Origin: Bacteroidaceae bacterium
Lineage (GTDB): Bacteria; Bacteroidota; Bacteroidia; Bacteroidales; Bacteroidaceae
Length of the DNA stretch: 64,000 nt
Direction: 5' to 3'
Assembly: GCA_017465905.1 (NCBI GenBank)
Contig: JAFTVE010000027.1
Location: 124,001-188,000 of the forward strand
Shown: in pieces, positions 29,756 to 39,033 of the stretch
How positions within the stretch are numbered: position 1 is the stretch's first letter
How the letters are laid out: every line of letters starts with the position of its first letter
The notes under the pieces: generated by a model
Databases searched by the model: none
What the model was told of the DNA's origin: nothing
Seen by the model: the letters and a program-made list of their open reading frames with translations, nothing else
Translations under genes and position numbers: made by a program

Positions 29756-30949
29756 TTATTTATTGATAAACTCGCAGAAGCGTCCCATCTGCTTGTCAAA
29801 GGAGAAGGCATCACGCGAAGCCTCCAGACAATTGCCCACATATCGGGCATACTCTCCATCAGACATATCCACGAAGGTGCGAATGTTGCGCGACAAGGTC
29901 ACATAATCGCCATGTGCCGACACTAAACCGAAGCCATACTCATCTACGATACGTGCTCCCTCACCCTCACCACTGAAGAGGATGGGAATACCTTCGGGCA
30001 GCAGGTCAAAGATCTTTGAAGGCACAGCACCATGAATAGCCGCTGCAAGGGGGATGACGGAGAGGTCATATTTCTTCAGTTCCTCGCTCACCTCCTGCTT
30101 CGACAGGTAGCCGTGATAGTAGATTTCCTTCTCTCCATCCTCTATATAGGCCTGTATGTCACTCATCTGATTACCTCCTCCATAGAGATGCATCTCTACA
30201 CCCAGTGCAGCAAAGTCTACCGATCGCAAGAGCGACAGCATATCCTGTGCCACACCAAAAAGTCCGGCATAGACAATCTTCATCGGGTGATTACGCTGTT
30301 TCATCTCTCCACATCCAGCCACTTCGTCTACAGGTTGCAAGTTACGGTATAGGAAAGTACGTTTTTGGGGGAACATGTGCAACACATGCTCCACTATCTC
30401 AGACGACTGTCCCATCACCGCATCGGCATTCTTATACATGAAACGTTCTATACAGCTCATCACCTTGTGCGACAGGCTTCCTTCGCGCATGAATCCCAGC
30501 TCTACGGCCGACATGGGCCACAGATCCGACACGTTGAGGATGGTATGCTTACCGAAGCATTTCTTGAACAGCAGGATGGCCGATGCAGCCACAAGTATAG
30601 GAGGCGACTGTACGATGATACGGTCATAATCCTTGATCAGCTTGCGCTTGCAGGCAAAGGCCCACATCGTGGTGGCGAAGGCCGTCATGGCAATCACACG
30701 TTTGATTGGATTCTTCGACACCGTAGCATAGGTCCAGTAACGGTACACGTTGATACCCTCTACCTTCTCCTTCAAGGAGAAGTGCCCGCGATAGCCCTTG
30801 AAGATTCGACCCTTCGGATAGTTGGGCAAGCAGGTAAGCACATCAACATCCATTCCCGAGGCCTTCAGGCCTCTCGCCAGATTAGTGATTCGGCTGGGTG
30901 CCGCTCCCACTTCAGGCTCGTAGTAGAATGAGACGATGAGTACCTTCAT
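29756..30949 (-). CDS. Glycosyltransferase family 4 (WcaI-like)
   Basis: A 397-residue retaining GT-B glycosyltransferase. The start MKVLIVSFYYEPEVGAAPSR and the segment VDVLTCLPNYPKGRIFKGYR match the WcaI-like group; the C-terminal nucleotide-sugar domain shows KIVYAGLFGVAQDMLSLLRS, YGGGNQM and AAIHGAVPSKIFDLLPEGIP. It would add one sugar to the capsule or O-antigen repeat unit on the cytoplasmic face; donor and acceptor are unknown. It is the last gene of the wecC-wecB-GT group, nine bases after wecB. Confidence 0.8.
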   Translation of the reverse strand: MKVLIVSFYYEPEVGAAPSRITNLARGLKASGMDVDVLTCLPNYPKGRIFKGYRGHFSLKEKVEGINVYRYWTYATVSKNPIKRVIAMTAFATTMWAFACKRKLIKDYDRIIVQSPPILVAASAILLFKKCFGKHTILNVSDLWPMSAVELGFMREGSLSHKVMSCIERFMYKNADAVMGQSSEIVEHVLHMFPQKRTFLYRNLQPVDEVAGCGEMKQRNHPMKIVYAGLFGVAQDMLSLLRSVDFAALGVEMHLYGGGNQMSDIQAYIEDGEKEIYYHGYLSKQEVSEELKKYDLSVIPLAAAIHGAVPSKIFDLLPEGIPILFSGEGEGARIVDEYGFGLVSAHGDYVTLSRNIRTFVDMSDGEYARYVGNCLEASRDAFSFDKQMGRFCEFINK

Positions 30950-30958
30950 ACCTCTATA

Positions 30959-32170
30959 TTATATGGACATAATAAAGTCGACAATCCGTTCACACGCTCT
31001 TCCGTCACCATACGGATTCACCGCCTTGCTCATACTATCGTAGTAGGCCGTATCATCGAGCAGTCGCGATACCTCCGACACGATTTTCTCGTAGTCCGTA
31101 CCCACGAGCTTCACGGTGCCTGCCTCCAATGCTTCGGGACGCTCAGTCGTATCGCGCATCACCAACACAGGCTTTCCCAGTCCAGGAGCCTCCTCCTGTA
31201 TGCCACCGCTATCAGTAAGCACAAGAGTAGCCTTCTCCATCAGATACACAAAAGAAAGATACTCCAACGGCTCTATGAAAAACATATTAGCGGCCTCTCC
31301 CCAACCCTTTCCATGGGAGAGGGTGTCAAGTCCAACGAAAACCTCTTGAATAGGCTTGCGCACATTCGGGTTGAGGTGCATGGGATATACGAAATCCACA
31401 TCGGGGTATTTCTGTGCCAAGTCACGGATAGCCGTACACATCTGGATGAATCCGTCACCGAAGTTCTCTCTTCTATGTCCAGTAATCAAGACGAGACGTC
31501 TTGGTAATTGTGAATTGTGAATTGTGAATTGTGAATTATCCAAACGATCGACATCGTAACCCGCTTCAGCAAGCACACTCTTCAGTTCTGCACTGAGGTG
31601 CTCGTCACGCTTGATCTTGTCAACCACCCAGTAGAGGGCATCGATGACGGTATTGCCAGTCACGATGATGCTTTGCCCGTTCACCTTCTCCTCCAGCAGG
31701 TTGTGGCGGCTCAGCGGTGTGGGCGAGAAGTTATAGGTGGCTATGCGTCCCGTAATCTGGCGGTTCATCTCCTCGGGCCACGGACTATAGATGTTATGTG
31801 TACGCAGTCCGGCCTCCACATGTCCTACAGGAATCTGCTGATAGAAGGCTGCCAAGGCTGCTGCCGTGCTCGTCGTGGTATCGCCATGTACGAGTACCAC
31901 GTCGGGCTGCGCCTCACGCAACACGTCGCGCATGCCGAGCAGCACACGTGATGTCACGTCGTAGAGGTCCTGCCCCTGCTTCATGATGTTGAGATCGTAG
32001 TCGGGAGTGATATCAAAGATATGCAACACCTGATCCAACATCTCGCGATGCTGACCAGTGACACATACAATCGTTTCAAATTTTTCAGGAAATTGTGTAA
32101 AGGCTTTCACTAACGGAGCCATCTTGATAGCTTCGGGGCGAGTGCCGAATACCAACATTACCTTCTTCAT
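30959..32170 (-). CDS. wecB: UDP-N-acetylglucosamine 2-epimerase (non-hydrolysing)
   Basis: A 403-residue enzyme converting UDP-GlcNAc to UDP-ManNAc. Family motifs are clear: FGTRPEAIKMAPL, VHGDTTTSTAAA, GHVEAGLRT, TGHRRENFGDG, DSGGIQEEAPGLGKPVLVMR. It is about 25-30 residues longer than usual because of two insertions encoded by repeats: residues 211-222 (DNSQFTIHNSQL) from a 7-bp tandem repeat, and about 281-295 (LDTLSHGKGWGEAAN) from an interspersed palindromic element. Both lie in surface-loop positions, so activity may be kept. It feeds wecC immediately upstream (11-base gap). Confidence 0.9.
   Translation of the reverse strand: MKKVMLVFGTRPEAIKMAPLVKAFTQFPEKFETIVCVTGQHREMLDQVLHIFDITPDYDLNIMKQGQDLYDVTSRVLLGMRDVLREAQPDVVLVHGDTTTSTAAALAAFYQQIPVGHVEAGLRTHNIYSPWPEEMNRQITGRIATYNFSPTPLSRHNLLEEKVNGQSIIVTGNTVIDALYWVVDKIKRDEHLSAELKSVLAEAGYDVDRLDNSQFTIHNSQLPRRLVLITGHRRENFGDGFIQMCTAIRDLAQKYPDVDFVYPMHLNPNVRKPIQEVFVGLDTLSHGKGWGEAANMFFIEPLEYLSFVYLMEKATLVLTDSGGIQEEAPGLGKPVLVMRDTTERPEALEAGTVKLVGTDYEKIVSEVSRLLDDTAYYDSMSKAVNPYGDGRACERIVDFIMSI
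31291..31327. repeat. Interspersed palindromic repeat inside wecB
   Basis: On this strand CGGCCTCTCCCCAACCCTTT continues CCATGGGAGAGGGTGTC. It belongs to the family also at 17404-17432 and 17503-17539, and adds about 14 in-frame residues to the protein. Confidence 0.6.
31506..31537. repeat. 7-bp tandem repeat (AATTGTG x4) inside wecB
   Basis: Four perfect copies of AATTGTG plus AATT. It is translated in frame as residues within 211-222. Because 7 is not a multiple of 3, loss or gain of one unit would shift the frame. Confidence 0.75.
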
Positions 32171-32181
32171 GCCATTATCCT

Positions 32182-33387
32182 TTATTTCTTAAATACACCG
32201 CAGAAGTCGAGTACCTTGACATCAGGACGATAATTGAGCTCGGCAAACTCACGGTGATTTACCAAATAAACGACAATATCGGCTTTTTCGTATGCCGTTT
32301 GGTAATTAGTTAATTTAAAAACGTTATGCTCGGTAATATTGGGCTCAACCACCATTACATTACCATTGTTACACGACTGTAGCACACGTGAAGTTATCAA
32401 CTTTGCGGGCGACTCACGCAAATCGTCAATGTTTGGTTTGAAAGCAAGTCCCATCATAGCAACCTTTGGGGCACGGTGATTTTTCAACTCAAACTCCACC
32501 ATCATACGGCGCACCTTCTCGGCACACCACTGCGCCTTGTAGTTGTTGACCTGACGCGCCTGACATATAATGCGTGCCTCATTGGGATAGGCCGATGATA
32601 TGAAATAGGGATCCACAGCTATGCAATGACCTCCCACTCCACATCCCGGCTGCAGTATGTTTACACGCGGATGCTTGTTGGCCAGTTCGATGAGTTCCCA
32701 CACATTGATGCCTGCCTTGTCGCAGATGAGCGAAAGTTCGTTGGCAAAGGCAATCTGCACGTCGCGCGATGCATTCTCGGTGAGTTTGCACATCTCTGCC
32801 GTGCGGCAGTTGGTAGAGTGCAGCTGCCCCTTCACGAAGTGTCGGTAAAACTCCTTGGCCTTCTCAGTAGAAGCCTCGTTGATACCACCGATGACGCGGT
32901 CATTGTTAACCAGCTCCTCAATGATATTTCCCGGCAATACACGCTCAGGGCAGTACGCAATATAAATCTTGTCCTTAAGCTCGGGACGGCGCTTGAAAAT
33001 CAGTTCCGTCATCATCTCCGTAGTTCCTACAGGCGAGGTGGATTCGATAACATACAAATCCCCTTCTTTCAAAAGGGGAAGCACCATCATCGTGGCAGCC
33101 TCCACGAACGAGGTATCGGGTTCGTGGTTACCCTTGAAGGGTGTGGGCACCACGATAAAGAAGGCATCAGCCTCTTGCGGTTGGGTATATGCCTTGAAGT
33201 TGCCCGAAGCGATAGCCTCTTGCAACAAATCCTCCAATCCATCTTCTACAATGTGCAGCTTGCCGGCATTGGTCACCTCCACCACATCAGCATTCACATC
33301 CACGCCGATGACCTCTACTCCATGCTTTGCCGCTATAATTGCAGTCGGGAGACCGATGTATCCCAACCCCATGAAACATGCTTTCAT
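32182..33387 (-). CDS. wecC: UDP-N-acetyl-D-mannosamine dehydrogenase
   Basis: A 401-residue NAD-dependent enzyme that oxidises UDP-ManNAc twice to UDP-ManNAcA. The Rossmann start CFMGLGYIGLPTAIIAAKHG, the mid-domain STSPVGTTEMMTEL and YCPERVLPGN, and the catalytic-cysteine segment QPGCGVGGHCIAVDPYF are all present; MMGLAFKPNIDDLRESPA marks the C-terminal domain. With wecB it makes the aminouronic acid precursor for the surface polysaccharide. It is first in its operon, with a strong promoter 59 bases upstream. Confidence 0.9.
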   Translation of the reverse strand: MKACFMGLGYIGLPTAIIAAKHGVEVIGVDVNADVVEVTNAGKLHIVEDGLEDLLQEAIASGNFKAYTQPQEADAFFIVVPTPFKGNHEPDTSFVEAATMMVLPLLKEGDLYVIESTSPVGTTEMMTELIFKRRPELKDKIYIAYCPERVLPGNIIEELVNNDRVIGGINEASTEKAKEFYRHFVKGQLHSTNCRTAEMCKLTENASRDVQIAFANELSLICDKAGINVWELIELANKHPRVNILQPGCGVGGHCIAVDPYFISSAYPNEARIICQARQVNNYKAQWCAEKVRRMMVEFELKNHRAPKVAMMGLAFKPNIDDLRESPAKLITSRVLQSCNNGNVMVVEPNITEHNVFKLTNYQTAYEKADIVVYLVNHREFAELNYRPDVKVLDFCGVFKK

Positions 33388-33445
33388 ACAATATCTTCTA
33401 TATTACAATCGTGAGGGCACTTAACCCCTATAATACAATTAGGCG

Positions 33446-33477
33446 CAAAGATACAAATAACTGCGCAAATATGCAAA
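33446..33477 (-). promoter_or_regulatory. Promoter of the wecC-wecB-GT operon
   Basis: Read leftward, TTTG (33477-33474), 20 bases, TATCTTTG (33453-33446): full consensus. It implies that the three distal capsule genes can be expressed apart from the main capsule operon. Confidence 0.75.
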
Positions 33478-33559
33478 GTGAAGTTAAAAAAGTTCGGCTT
33501 GCACGACTGGAAAGATTTCTACCACATGAGCTGCTTGTCACACACGCTCCCCCAATACT

Positions 33560-34172
33560 CCTTGGCAAAAGCCACCTTCCCCCTTGGCAGAGCGCCGCCA
33601 TACCCACTATCTCTGCCAAGGGTATACAAACTGACCATCAGGCACTTGCGCAAGAAGCAACACACCCTACAAGCGCATCCATCGCCTCCCTATAGCCATA
33701 TTACGTTTACCCCTTGGCAGCGTGATGCATGAAGCATCGGACACCCGAAAGACATACTACAATATCGGAGACTATCCGCTACTACGGGGTAGCAGAGAGA
33801 AACCACACATTGCGTCCCAGTACCAAATAATTTCAGCACAGTGAGACTCGAGTCTCTATATAGTGATACTGCAGTTTCACCATGTAGAGACTACCGTATC
33901 ACTATATAGAGACTGAGGTGTACTAAAAAAAGTTGACAGGTTAAACTTAGAAAAATTCTTATTCCTATATGAGTTTACGCTTTGCAAAGATAATCCAAAA
34001 TAGGTTTACATTCCAAACGAAATCTCAAGTATCAAAGCTGCGCTTCAAGATGGCTTGCCATTGCCAAGGGGTAAATGCTAATTATTATACACCCCAAAAA
34101 GCAATATAAATACTGGTAATCAACAAATTGAAACAAGCGTAACACAAATTCTGCCAAGGGAATTCCTTGGCA
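33560..34172. repeat. Seven CCTTGGCA/TGCCAAGG boxes in a long intergenic region
   Basis: Box positions: 33560-33567, 33582-33589, 33614-33621, 33712-33719, 34062-34069, 34152-34159, 34165-34172. The last two form a near-perfect palindrome ATTCTGCCAAGG-GAATT-CCTTGGCAGAAT, and the pair at 33708-33719/34062-34075 extends to TTTACCCCTTGGCA and its complement. No ORF is convincing in 33388-34206. Another -7-type box (TATCTTTG, leftward) lies near 33983-33976. Confidence 0.5.
33851..33914. repeat. 19-bp perfect inverted repeat with 26-base spacer
   Basis: AGTCTCTATATAGTGATAC at 33851-33869 and its exact complement at 33896-33914. A third, looser copy (GTTTCACCATGTAGAGACT) fills much of the spacer, so the motif occurs three times in 64 bases. 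Confidence 0.65.
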
Positions 34173-34206
34173 GAATCACAACTACAGGAAGTGCAGTTAT
34201 AGTATA

Positions 34207-36324
34207 TTACAAATTAATCCACTTTCCTTCCTTAAGCGACTCTATTGCTGCAAAAGAAGCAAGTGTTGTATTTTCAATGCTAACGAACGGAATTAATGCC
34301 TCGCCACCTTTCAGCAAGCGTTCGTTGAGCAATGCAAATTCGTTCTTTTGCCCTTTGTCCATAGCTCCTGACATTTTAGAGAAGCCCTTGACGCCAAAGC
34401 CTTGAAGCTTACGCCAATTGTCGAGCACAAACACGCGCTCTTGAGAATACACTTCGACGCGTTCCTTTGCATACGATTTGGAGCCATTGGCAAAGTAATT
34501 GATAACAGCATTGGTTCCATTCTCGTAACGTAGCAGTATAGTAGCATTATCGGTATTCTCCTCTGGATTGACGCCCATAGCATTCATACACACCGCAGTC
34601 ACACGACTACCTGCGATATAGGAACAGAGATCGATGAAATGGCATGCCTCACCGAGAATACGTCCACCACCTACTTCAAGGTCATGCACCCACATGCCGG
34701 CAGGTATAAACCCAGCGTTCATGGTAGCTACGATATTTTTAGGGCCATCGCCTACCAATTGCTTCAGTTTCATTGCAAATGGTGAGAACCTACGATTAAA
34801 GCCCACTGTCAGGGTTACCCCTTCGGGTGCTGCTTCATACACCTCCTTAATCTCTATCAATTCCGCCTTATTCAAGCACAGCGGCTTCTCCACGAAGACA
34901 CTTTTCCCTGCCCTCAATGCTTCAAGCACCATCTTGGCATGAAGGTTGTGACGAGTGGTCACGATTACCATATCCACCTCTTTATCATTGAGTATCTCAT
35001 GATAGTCCGAGGTAGCACATTCAGCGCCCACCTTCTTGGCCAGCACCTTTGCATTCAGTCCACCGGCACTGGCTATATACTTAATGGTTGCATTTGCCTT
35101 CTTCAACGCAGGGATGACAGTACTTGAGGTATAGTTACCCGCACCGATAATGCCTATTTTGCCATTACCAGCCTTGAAGGTAGCCCCATCAATCGACACC
35201 ACACGCTGAATCTTGCTTTCTTCGGGAAACTTAATGATAGAGGCTATAGATCCCCGCTTGCGCATGTCACCATATATCTCCAGATAGTCTTTCAGTTCTA
35301 CTACCTCCGTAATCAAAGACTTCACATCCAATCCGCCCGATGAGATCGCATGAAGGATTGCTTCAAAGTTGCGCTTTTCAGTCCATCTCACATAGGGCAG
35401 GGGATAGTCATGTCCCTTGTTTTCGTATTCGTCATCATAACGTCCTGCTCCATAAGAGCACGACACTTGGAACGACAACTCCTTCTTATAGAAGTCGTCA
35501 CGACGCAGATTAAGTCCTACTACGCCTACAAGAATGATACGTCCACGCTTACGGCACATCTCACATGCCTGATGCATCACCTCGTCCGTCTTGGCCGATG
35601 CCGTGATAATGACGCCGTCAGCTCCAACACTATTTGTCACCTCCTCTACAAACTTTACAGGATTGACTCCCTTTCCTGGATTTACGGCCAGTACTCCTTT
35701 CGAGGCTGCCATATCGACCTTCTCCTGGTCAAAGTCGATGCCTATCACTCGGCATCCATTGGCCTTCAACAATTGGCAAACGACCAAGCCTATCAAACCC
35801 AGCCCTGTAACGACTACCGTTTCGCCCAACTCTGGCTTAAATAAGCGTATACCCTCCAGGCCAATAGAGCCTATTACCGTAAAGGCAGCTTCCTCATCCG
35901 ACACATCGTCAGGGACCTTTGCCACCAAGTTCTTGGGCACACACACATATTCTGCATGATTACCGTTTGAGGCTACTCGATCGCCCACAACAAACTCCGT
36001 TACACCTTTGCCAACAGCCATGACGCGTCCCACGTTACAATAGCCCAGGGGCAGGGGTTGTCCTAGTTTATTGAATACAGCCTCCAGCGTCGGTTGTATG
36101 CCATCGGTCTTCAGTTTATCCAGCACCTGCTTCACCTTATCCGGTTGTTGGCGTGCTTTATCTATGAGATTAGCTTTACCAAACTCCACCAGCATGCGTT
36201 CAGTGCCAAGCGAGACCAATGTACGGGTCGTTTTGATAAGCACACAACCAGCTTTCACATTAGGCACTGGCACCTCTTCCAAAATGGTTTCACCAGACTT
36301 CAAGTCCTGTATAATCTGTTTCAT
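34207..36324 (-). CDS. Bidomain oxidoreductase: zinc-type alcohol dehydrogenase fused to Gfo/Idh/MocA
   Basis: A 705-residue fusion. Residues about 1-370 are a medium-chain dehydrogenase (SLGTERMLVEFGKANLIDKA, PLGYCNVGRVMAVGKGV, VVVTGLGLIGLVVCQLLKAN). Residues about 390-700 are a Gfo/Idh/MocA dehydrogenase (GKIGIIGAGNYTSSTVIPAL, VFVEKPLCLNKAEL with the conserved EKP, LGEACHFIDLCSYIAGS). The pair occurs in capsule clusters beside heparinase-like genes, as here, and probably modifies a sugar nucleotide or glycan by coupled oxidation/reduction; the substrate is unknown. It is 64 bases downstream of the heparinase-like gene. Confidence 0.8.
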   Translation of the reverse strand: MKQIIQDLKSGETILEEVPVPNVKAGCVLIKTTRTLVSLGTERMLVEFGKANLIDKARQQPDKVKQVLDKLKTDGIQPTLEAVFNKLGQPLPLGYCNVGRVMAVGKGVTEFVVGDRVASNGNHAEYVCVPKNLVAKVPDDVSDEEAAFTVIGSIGLEGIRLFKPELGETVVVTGLGLIGLVVCQLLKANGCRVIGIDFDQEKVDMAASKGVLAVNPGKGVNPVKFVEEVTNSVGADGVIITASAKTDEVMHQACEMCRKRGRIILVGVVGLNLRRDDFYKKELSFQVSCSYGAGRYDDEYENKGHDYPLPYVRWTEKRNFEAILHAISSGGLDVKSLITEVVELKDYLEIYGDMRKRGSIASIIKFPEESKIQRVVSIDGATFKAGNGKIGIIGAGNYTSSTVIPALKKANATIKYIASAGGLNAKVLAKKVGAECATSDYHEILNDKEVDMVIVTTRHNLHAKMVLEALRAGKSVFVEKPLCLNKAELIEIKEVYEAAPEGVTLTVGFNRRFSPFAMKLKQLVGDGPKNIVATMNAGFIPAGMWVHDLEVGGGRILGEACHFIDLCSYIAGSRVTAVCMNAMGVNPEENTDNATILLRYENGTNAVINYFANGSKSYAKERVEVYSQERVFVLDNWRKLQGFGVKGFSKMSGAMDKGQKNEFALLNERLLKGGEALIPFVSIENTTLASFAAIESLKEGKWINL

Positions 36325-36388
36325 CTGTTATATAGCGTTTGTTATTATCAATTATCAACTGCAAAAGTAATAATAAAACTTCACTTTA

Positions 36389-38002
36389 TCACTTGAATCC
36401 ATCGATTATTGTACGCAGCATGCCTGCGAACACCACTCGCACACATTGCGATTCCTGCAAGCTATTATATTCCCTTGCCACCTCCATTTGTTCCAACTGT
36501 AGCGACTGCTGTCCCTCAAAAGTCAACACAGCCCTATCTGTCACTACACGGCAACTATCCACACTCAGTATTTGGAGGTCTGGCGCCAAATGAAAATAGG
36601 CTATGGCCTCACACGACACCATGCCTTCTACGCTATCAATAACCTCAAAAGCATTCTCCCTACACAGGAATCTCCGTCTACAAAGAATTTGCTTATCCCT
36701 GTACCCATCATGCTTCATTGCATACTCATCGGGGCCATCGTTCTCAATCACCACCTGAGCACGCTGGGCACAACGGAATGCGCCCCATACCTTGGAAGAG
36801 TCCTCACCATCAATCACCACAGCATTATGAGCCCGAGTAGAGCGCTCATAGCTACGGCGACATCCTGCATTGTATGTAGAAGTTCCTGTATCGACAATCA
36901 GTGGTCCTCCATTTACCCGAAGCAAAAACGTAGAAGTGTCGGCATGTGCATGCCCTAAATTATAAGAGACTCCGAGAGGAGCCATATCTATGATTGCCTC
37001 ATAAAAAGGCTGCGTAGCATGACGGTAGCCCGACTTTCCCAATGTCCCCTTTCCCCACTCAACATGCAATCGCTTGGCATACTCACGTAATACCTCGGGG
37101 GGCAAAGCCACGCCATCTGCAGCATCATTAAGCAGCGGGAGCGTATCATCACTCCAAACGATAGCCTCCATCCAGGAAAGCATCGCCACAGCCTTATCAT
37201 GCAGCAGATTCCTCAGCGGTTCCATCCCATCAAACATGGAACTATCAGCGACAGAAAGCAGATTGCAGCAATCAAGCAAGCGCTCCAGTATCACACAATG
37301 ATACATCGGACTCAACTCGTAATGTGCACCATCAGGCAGAATCTGCTCCTCTAACTGAGCTGTTACAATCTGGCGTGCTTTCTTCCAGAAAGCCGCATCC
37401 CTGAAGTACACAGCAGCAAAAAGCAATGAAAAGCCGTTCTCCAGATAATGATTGGCCAGCAGATGTCGCTCAGTACGCCGCTCAAGAACCCGATACTGCG
37501 AATACAGCGAGGTATCTATCATCGCCAACTGACTGGGAGTCAATTCCTCACGATGTAATGAAACAAACTTTATCCAATTGATACCCCGCAACGATATCGG
37601 ATATGGATCTGCAGCTATAGCATTGTTCTCAATACTACCAATAAACCTTTCTATCCACGCCAAGCCCTCCTGCACATCCATTTCGGGCTGCAACAAGAAG
37701 TCCATATAGTTCAGATTATACCTCCACAAATCACCCTGCGAACGGTCATCCCAGGCTCCGTCAAAGTAGTGCGACAGATTCAAGAAACAGAACATCCCGT
37801 CACCATGATATGCCGTATACTTTTCAGGCAATGCGTTAAATGCCAACGGGTTCCCTTTCTTATAACATGTATAGTCATCTTTACGCGAGAGTAAGCGACG
37901 CATCTTGGCACATACCTTATAATAAACCTGAAAGAGCAGTTGCTCTCCTTTCAGAAACTTCAAAGTGTGATAATACAACGAGAAAGACATATCATCAACC
38001 AT
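36389..38002 (-). CDS. Heparinase II/III-like protein of a capsule cluster
   Basis: A 537-residue protein. The N-terminal alpha/alpha toroid contains DLWRYNLNYMDFLLQ and AADPYPISLRGINWIKFVSL; the C-terminal beta-sandwich contains LGHAHADTSTFLLRVNGGPL and VDTGTSTYNAGCRRSYERS, the Heparinase_II_III core with a conserved His and Tyr pair. No signal peptide is visible, so it is probably cytoplasmic, unlike degradative heparinases, and may act on a lipid-linked uronic-acid glycan during synthesis. Its ATG shares one base with the stop of the upstream gene (TAATG). Confidence 0.75.
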   Translation of the reverse strand: MVDDMSFSLYYHTLKFLKGEQLLFQVYYKVCAKMRRLLSRKDDYTCYKKGNPLAFNALPEKYTAYHGDGMFCFLNLSHYFDGAWDDRSQGDLWRYNLNYMDFLLQPEMDVQEGLAWIERFIGSIENNAIAADPYPISLRGINWIKFVSLHREELTPSQLAMIDTSLYSQYRVLERRTERHLLANHYLENGFSLLFAAVYFRDAAFWKKARQIVTAQLEEQILPDGAHYELSPMYHCVILERLLDCCNLLSVADSSMFDGMEPLRNLLHDKAVAMLSWMEAIVWSDDTLPLLNDAADGVALPPEVLREYAKRLHVEWGKGTLGKSGYRHATQPFYEAIIDMAPLGVSYNLGHAHADTSTFLLRVNGGPLIVDTGTSTYNAGCRRSYERSTRAHNAVVIDGEDSSKVWGAFRCAQRAQVVIENDGPDEYAMKHDGYRDKQILCRRRFLCRENAFEVIDSVEGMVSCEAIAYFHLAPDLQILSVDSCRVVTDRAVLTFEGQQSLQLEQMEVAREYNSLQESQCVRVVFAGMLRTIIDGFK

Positions 38003-39033
38003 TATACTAACAACGAATAGATACGCATTATCTCATTCTCCACATGTACCTCTGGCACATAGGTCACTCGTCTTCTTTCGAGCAGCAATGGATACACCTT
38101 TTCAAACAGGTCATCTGCATCGCCTGTCCTATACAGTACAGTCTCTTTAGGACGTGTACACACATCACTGGCTACAACAGGAGTACCGAATTGAAGCGCC
38201 TCCTTCACCGACACGCCTTCCATATCAGACATCGTAGCCCGCACGAAGAGATCGGTATGCGCCCACACCTCAAATCCATTGACCGGAGAATTCACTGCAA
38301 AGCAAAAATGCTCCGTTAACCCCAGTTCTTCAATCCGCGCCACGCACTTGTCATAGTATTCATAATCAAAGATATCAGCGATACAGAACACCATCCCCAC
38401 GTCCAGTCCTTTTTCATTGACCAGACGATTCATAAGGTCAATCAGCTGGTCTATTCCATACAAATCGCCAAACACATTATTGATAACCCTATGCGCGTTG
38501 GACGAGATCGAATACTCATGTTTATTGATAAACTCCTCCAACTCAGTCGTCAGACCCTTCACCTCACTTTGTTCTGGAGCCATATAGGTAGGCAGCAATA
38601 CAATCTTTCCACTGTCAATATCATATTTTTCACGAAGCAGAGCAGTATATGCCGGGTCATTGTATATAATATACTTCGCACGACGGAACAATTGATTTAC
38701 CACTTTACGTTTCCAACCATCAAGCAGCACAATACGCCGATTGTGTAGTGTAAGCACAATATCATGCTTCCAGCCAAAGAGGTAGAGCATCATCAAAAGA
38801 TAAAAGTTGGTAAACTGAGCATGAATGAGCCTTTTGGGGACAAATGGCAACTTCAGAAACTCCAGTATCCGGTTCTTAACCCTCATCACACACTCGCTCT
38901 CATACCCCGATTGAGCGAAGTCGCGCATAATGACACTCTCATCTATCGCATGCAGTTTCTCTGCCAAGCGCTTGCAGTATATTGAAATACCTCCTATTGG
39001 TGGAGGATAAAAGCCCCAAATTTCCTTCTTCAT
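38002..39033 (-). CDS. Glycosyltransferase family 4
   Basis: A 343-residue GT-B protein. IWGFYPPPIGGISIYCKRLA is the N-terminal glycine-rich start; the nucleotide-binding half has WAHTDLFVRATMSDMEGVSV followed by KEALQFGTPVVASDV, the EX7E-like region of GT4. It would transfer one sugar to the lipid-linked repeat unit. It overlaps the upstream GT2 gene by four bases and the downstream heparinase-like gene by one, so the three are translationally coupled. Confidence 0.75.
   Translation of the reverse strand: MKKEIWGFYPPPIGGISIYCKRLAEKLHAIDESVIMRDFAQSGYESECVMRVKNRILEFLKLPFVPKRLIHAQFTNFYLLMMLYLFGWKHDIVLTLHNRRIVLLDGWKRKVVNQLFRRAKYIIYNDPAYTALLREKYDIDSGKIVLLPTYMAPEQSEVKGLTTELEEFINKHEYSISSNAHRVINNVFGDLYGIDQLIDLMNRLVNEKGLDVGMVFCIADIFDYEYYDKCVARIEELGLTEHFCFAVNSPVNGFEVWAHTDLFVRATMSDMEGVSVKEALQFGTPVVASDVCTRPKETVLYRTGDADDLFEKVYPLLLERRRVTYVPEVHVENEIMRIYSLLV

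Noticed and set aside
33851..33914. An invertible capsule promoter bounded by the 19-bp inverted repeat
   Set aside because: The spacer is only 26 bases and holds no promoter, and no recombinase gene is in the window. It is kept only as an unexplained inverted repeat.
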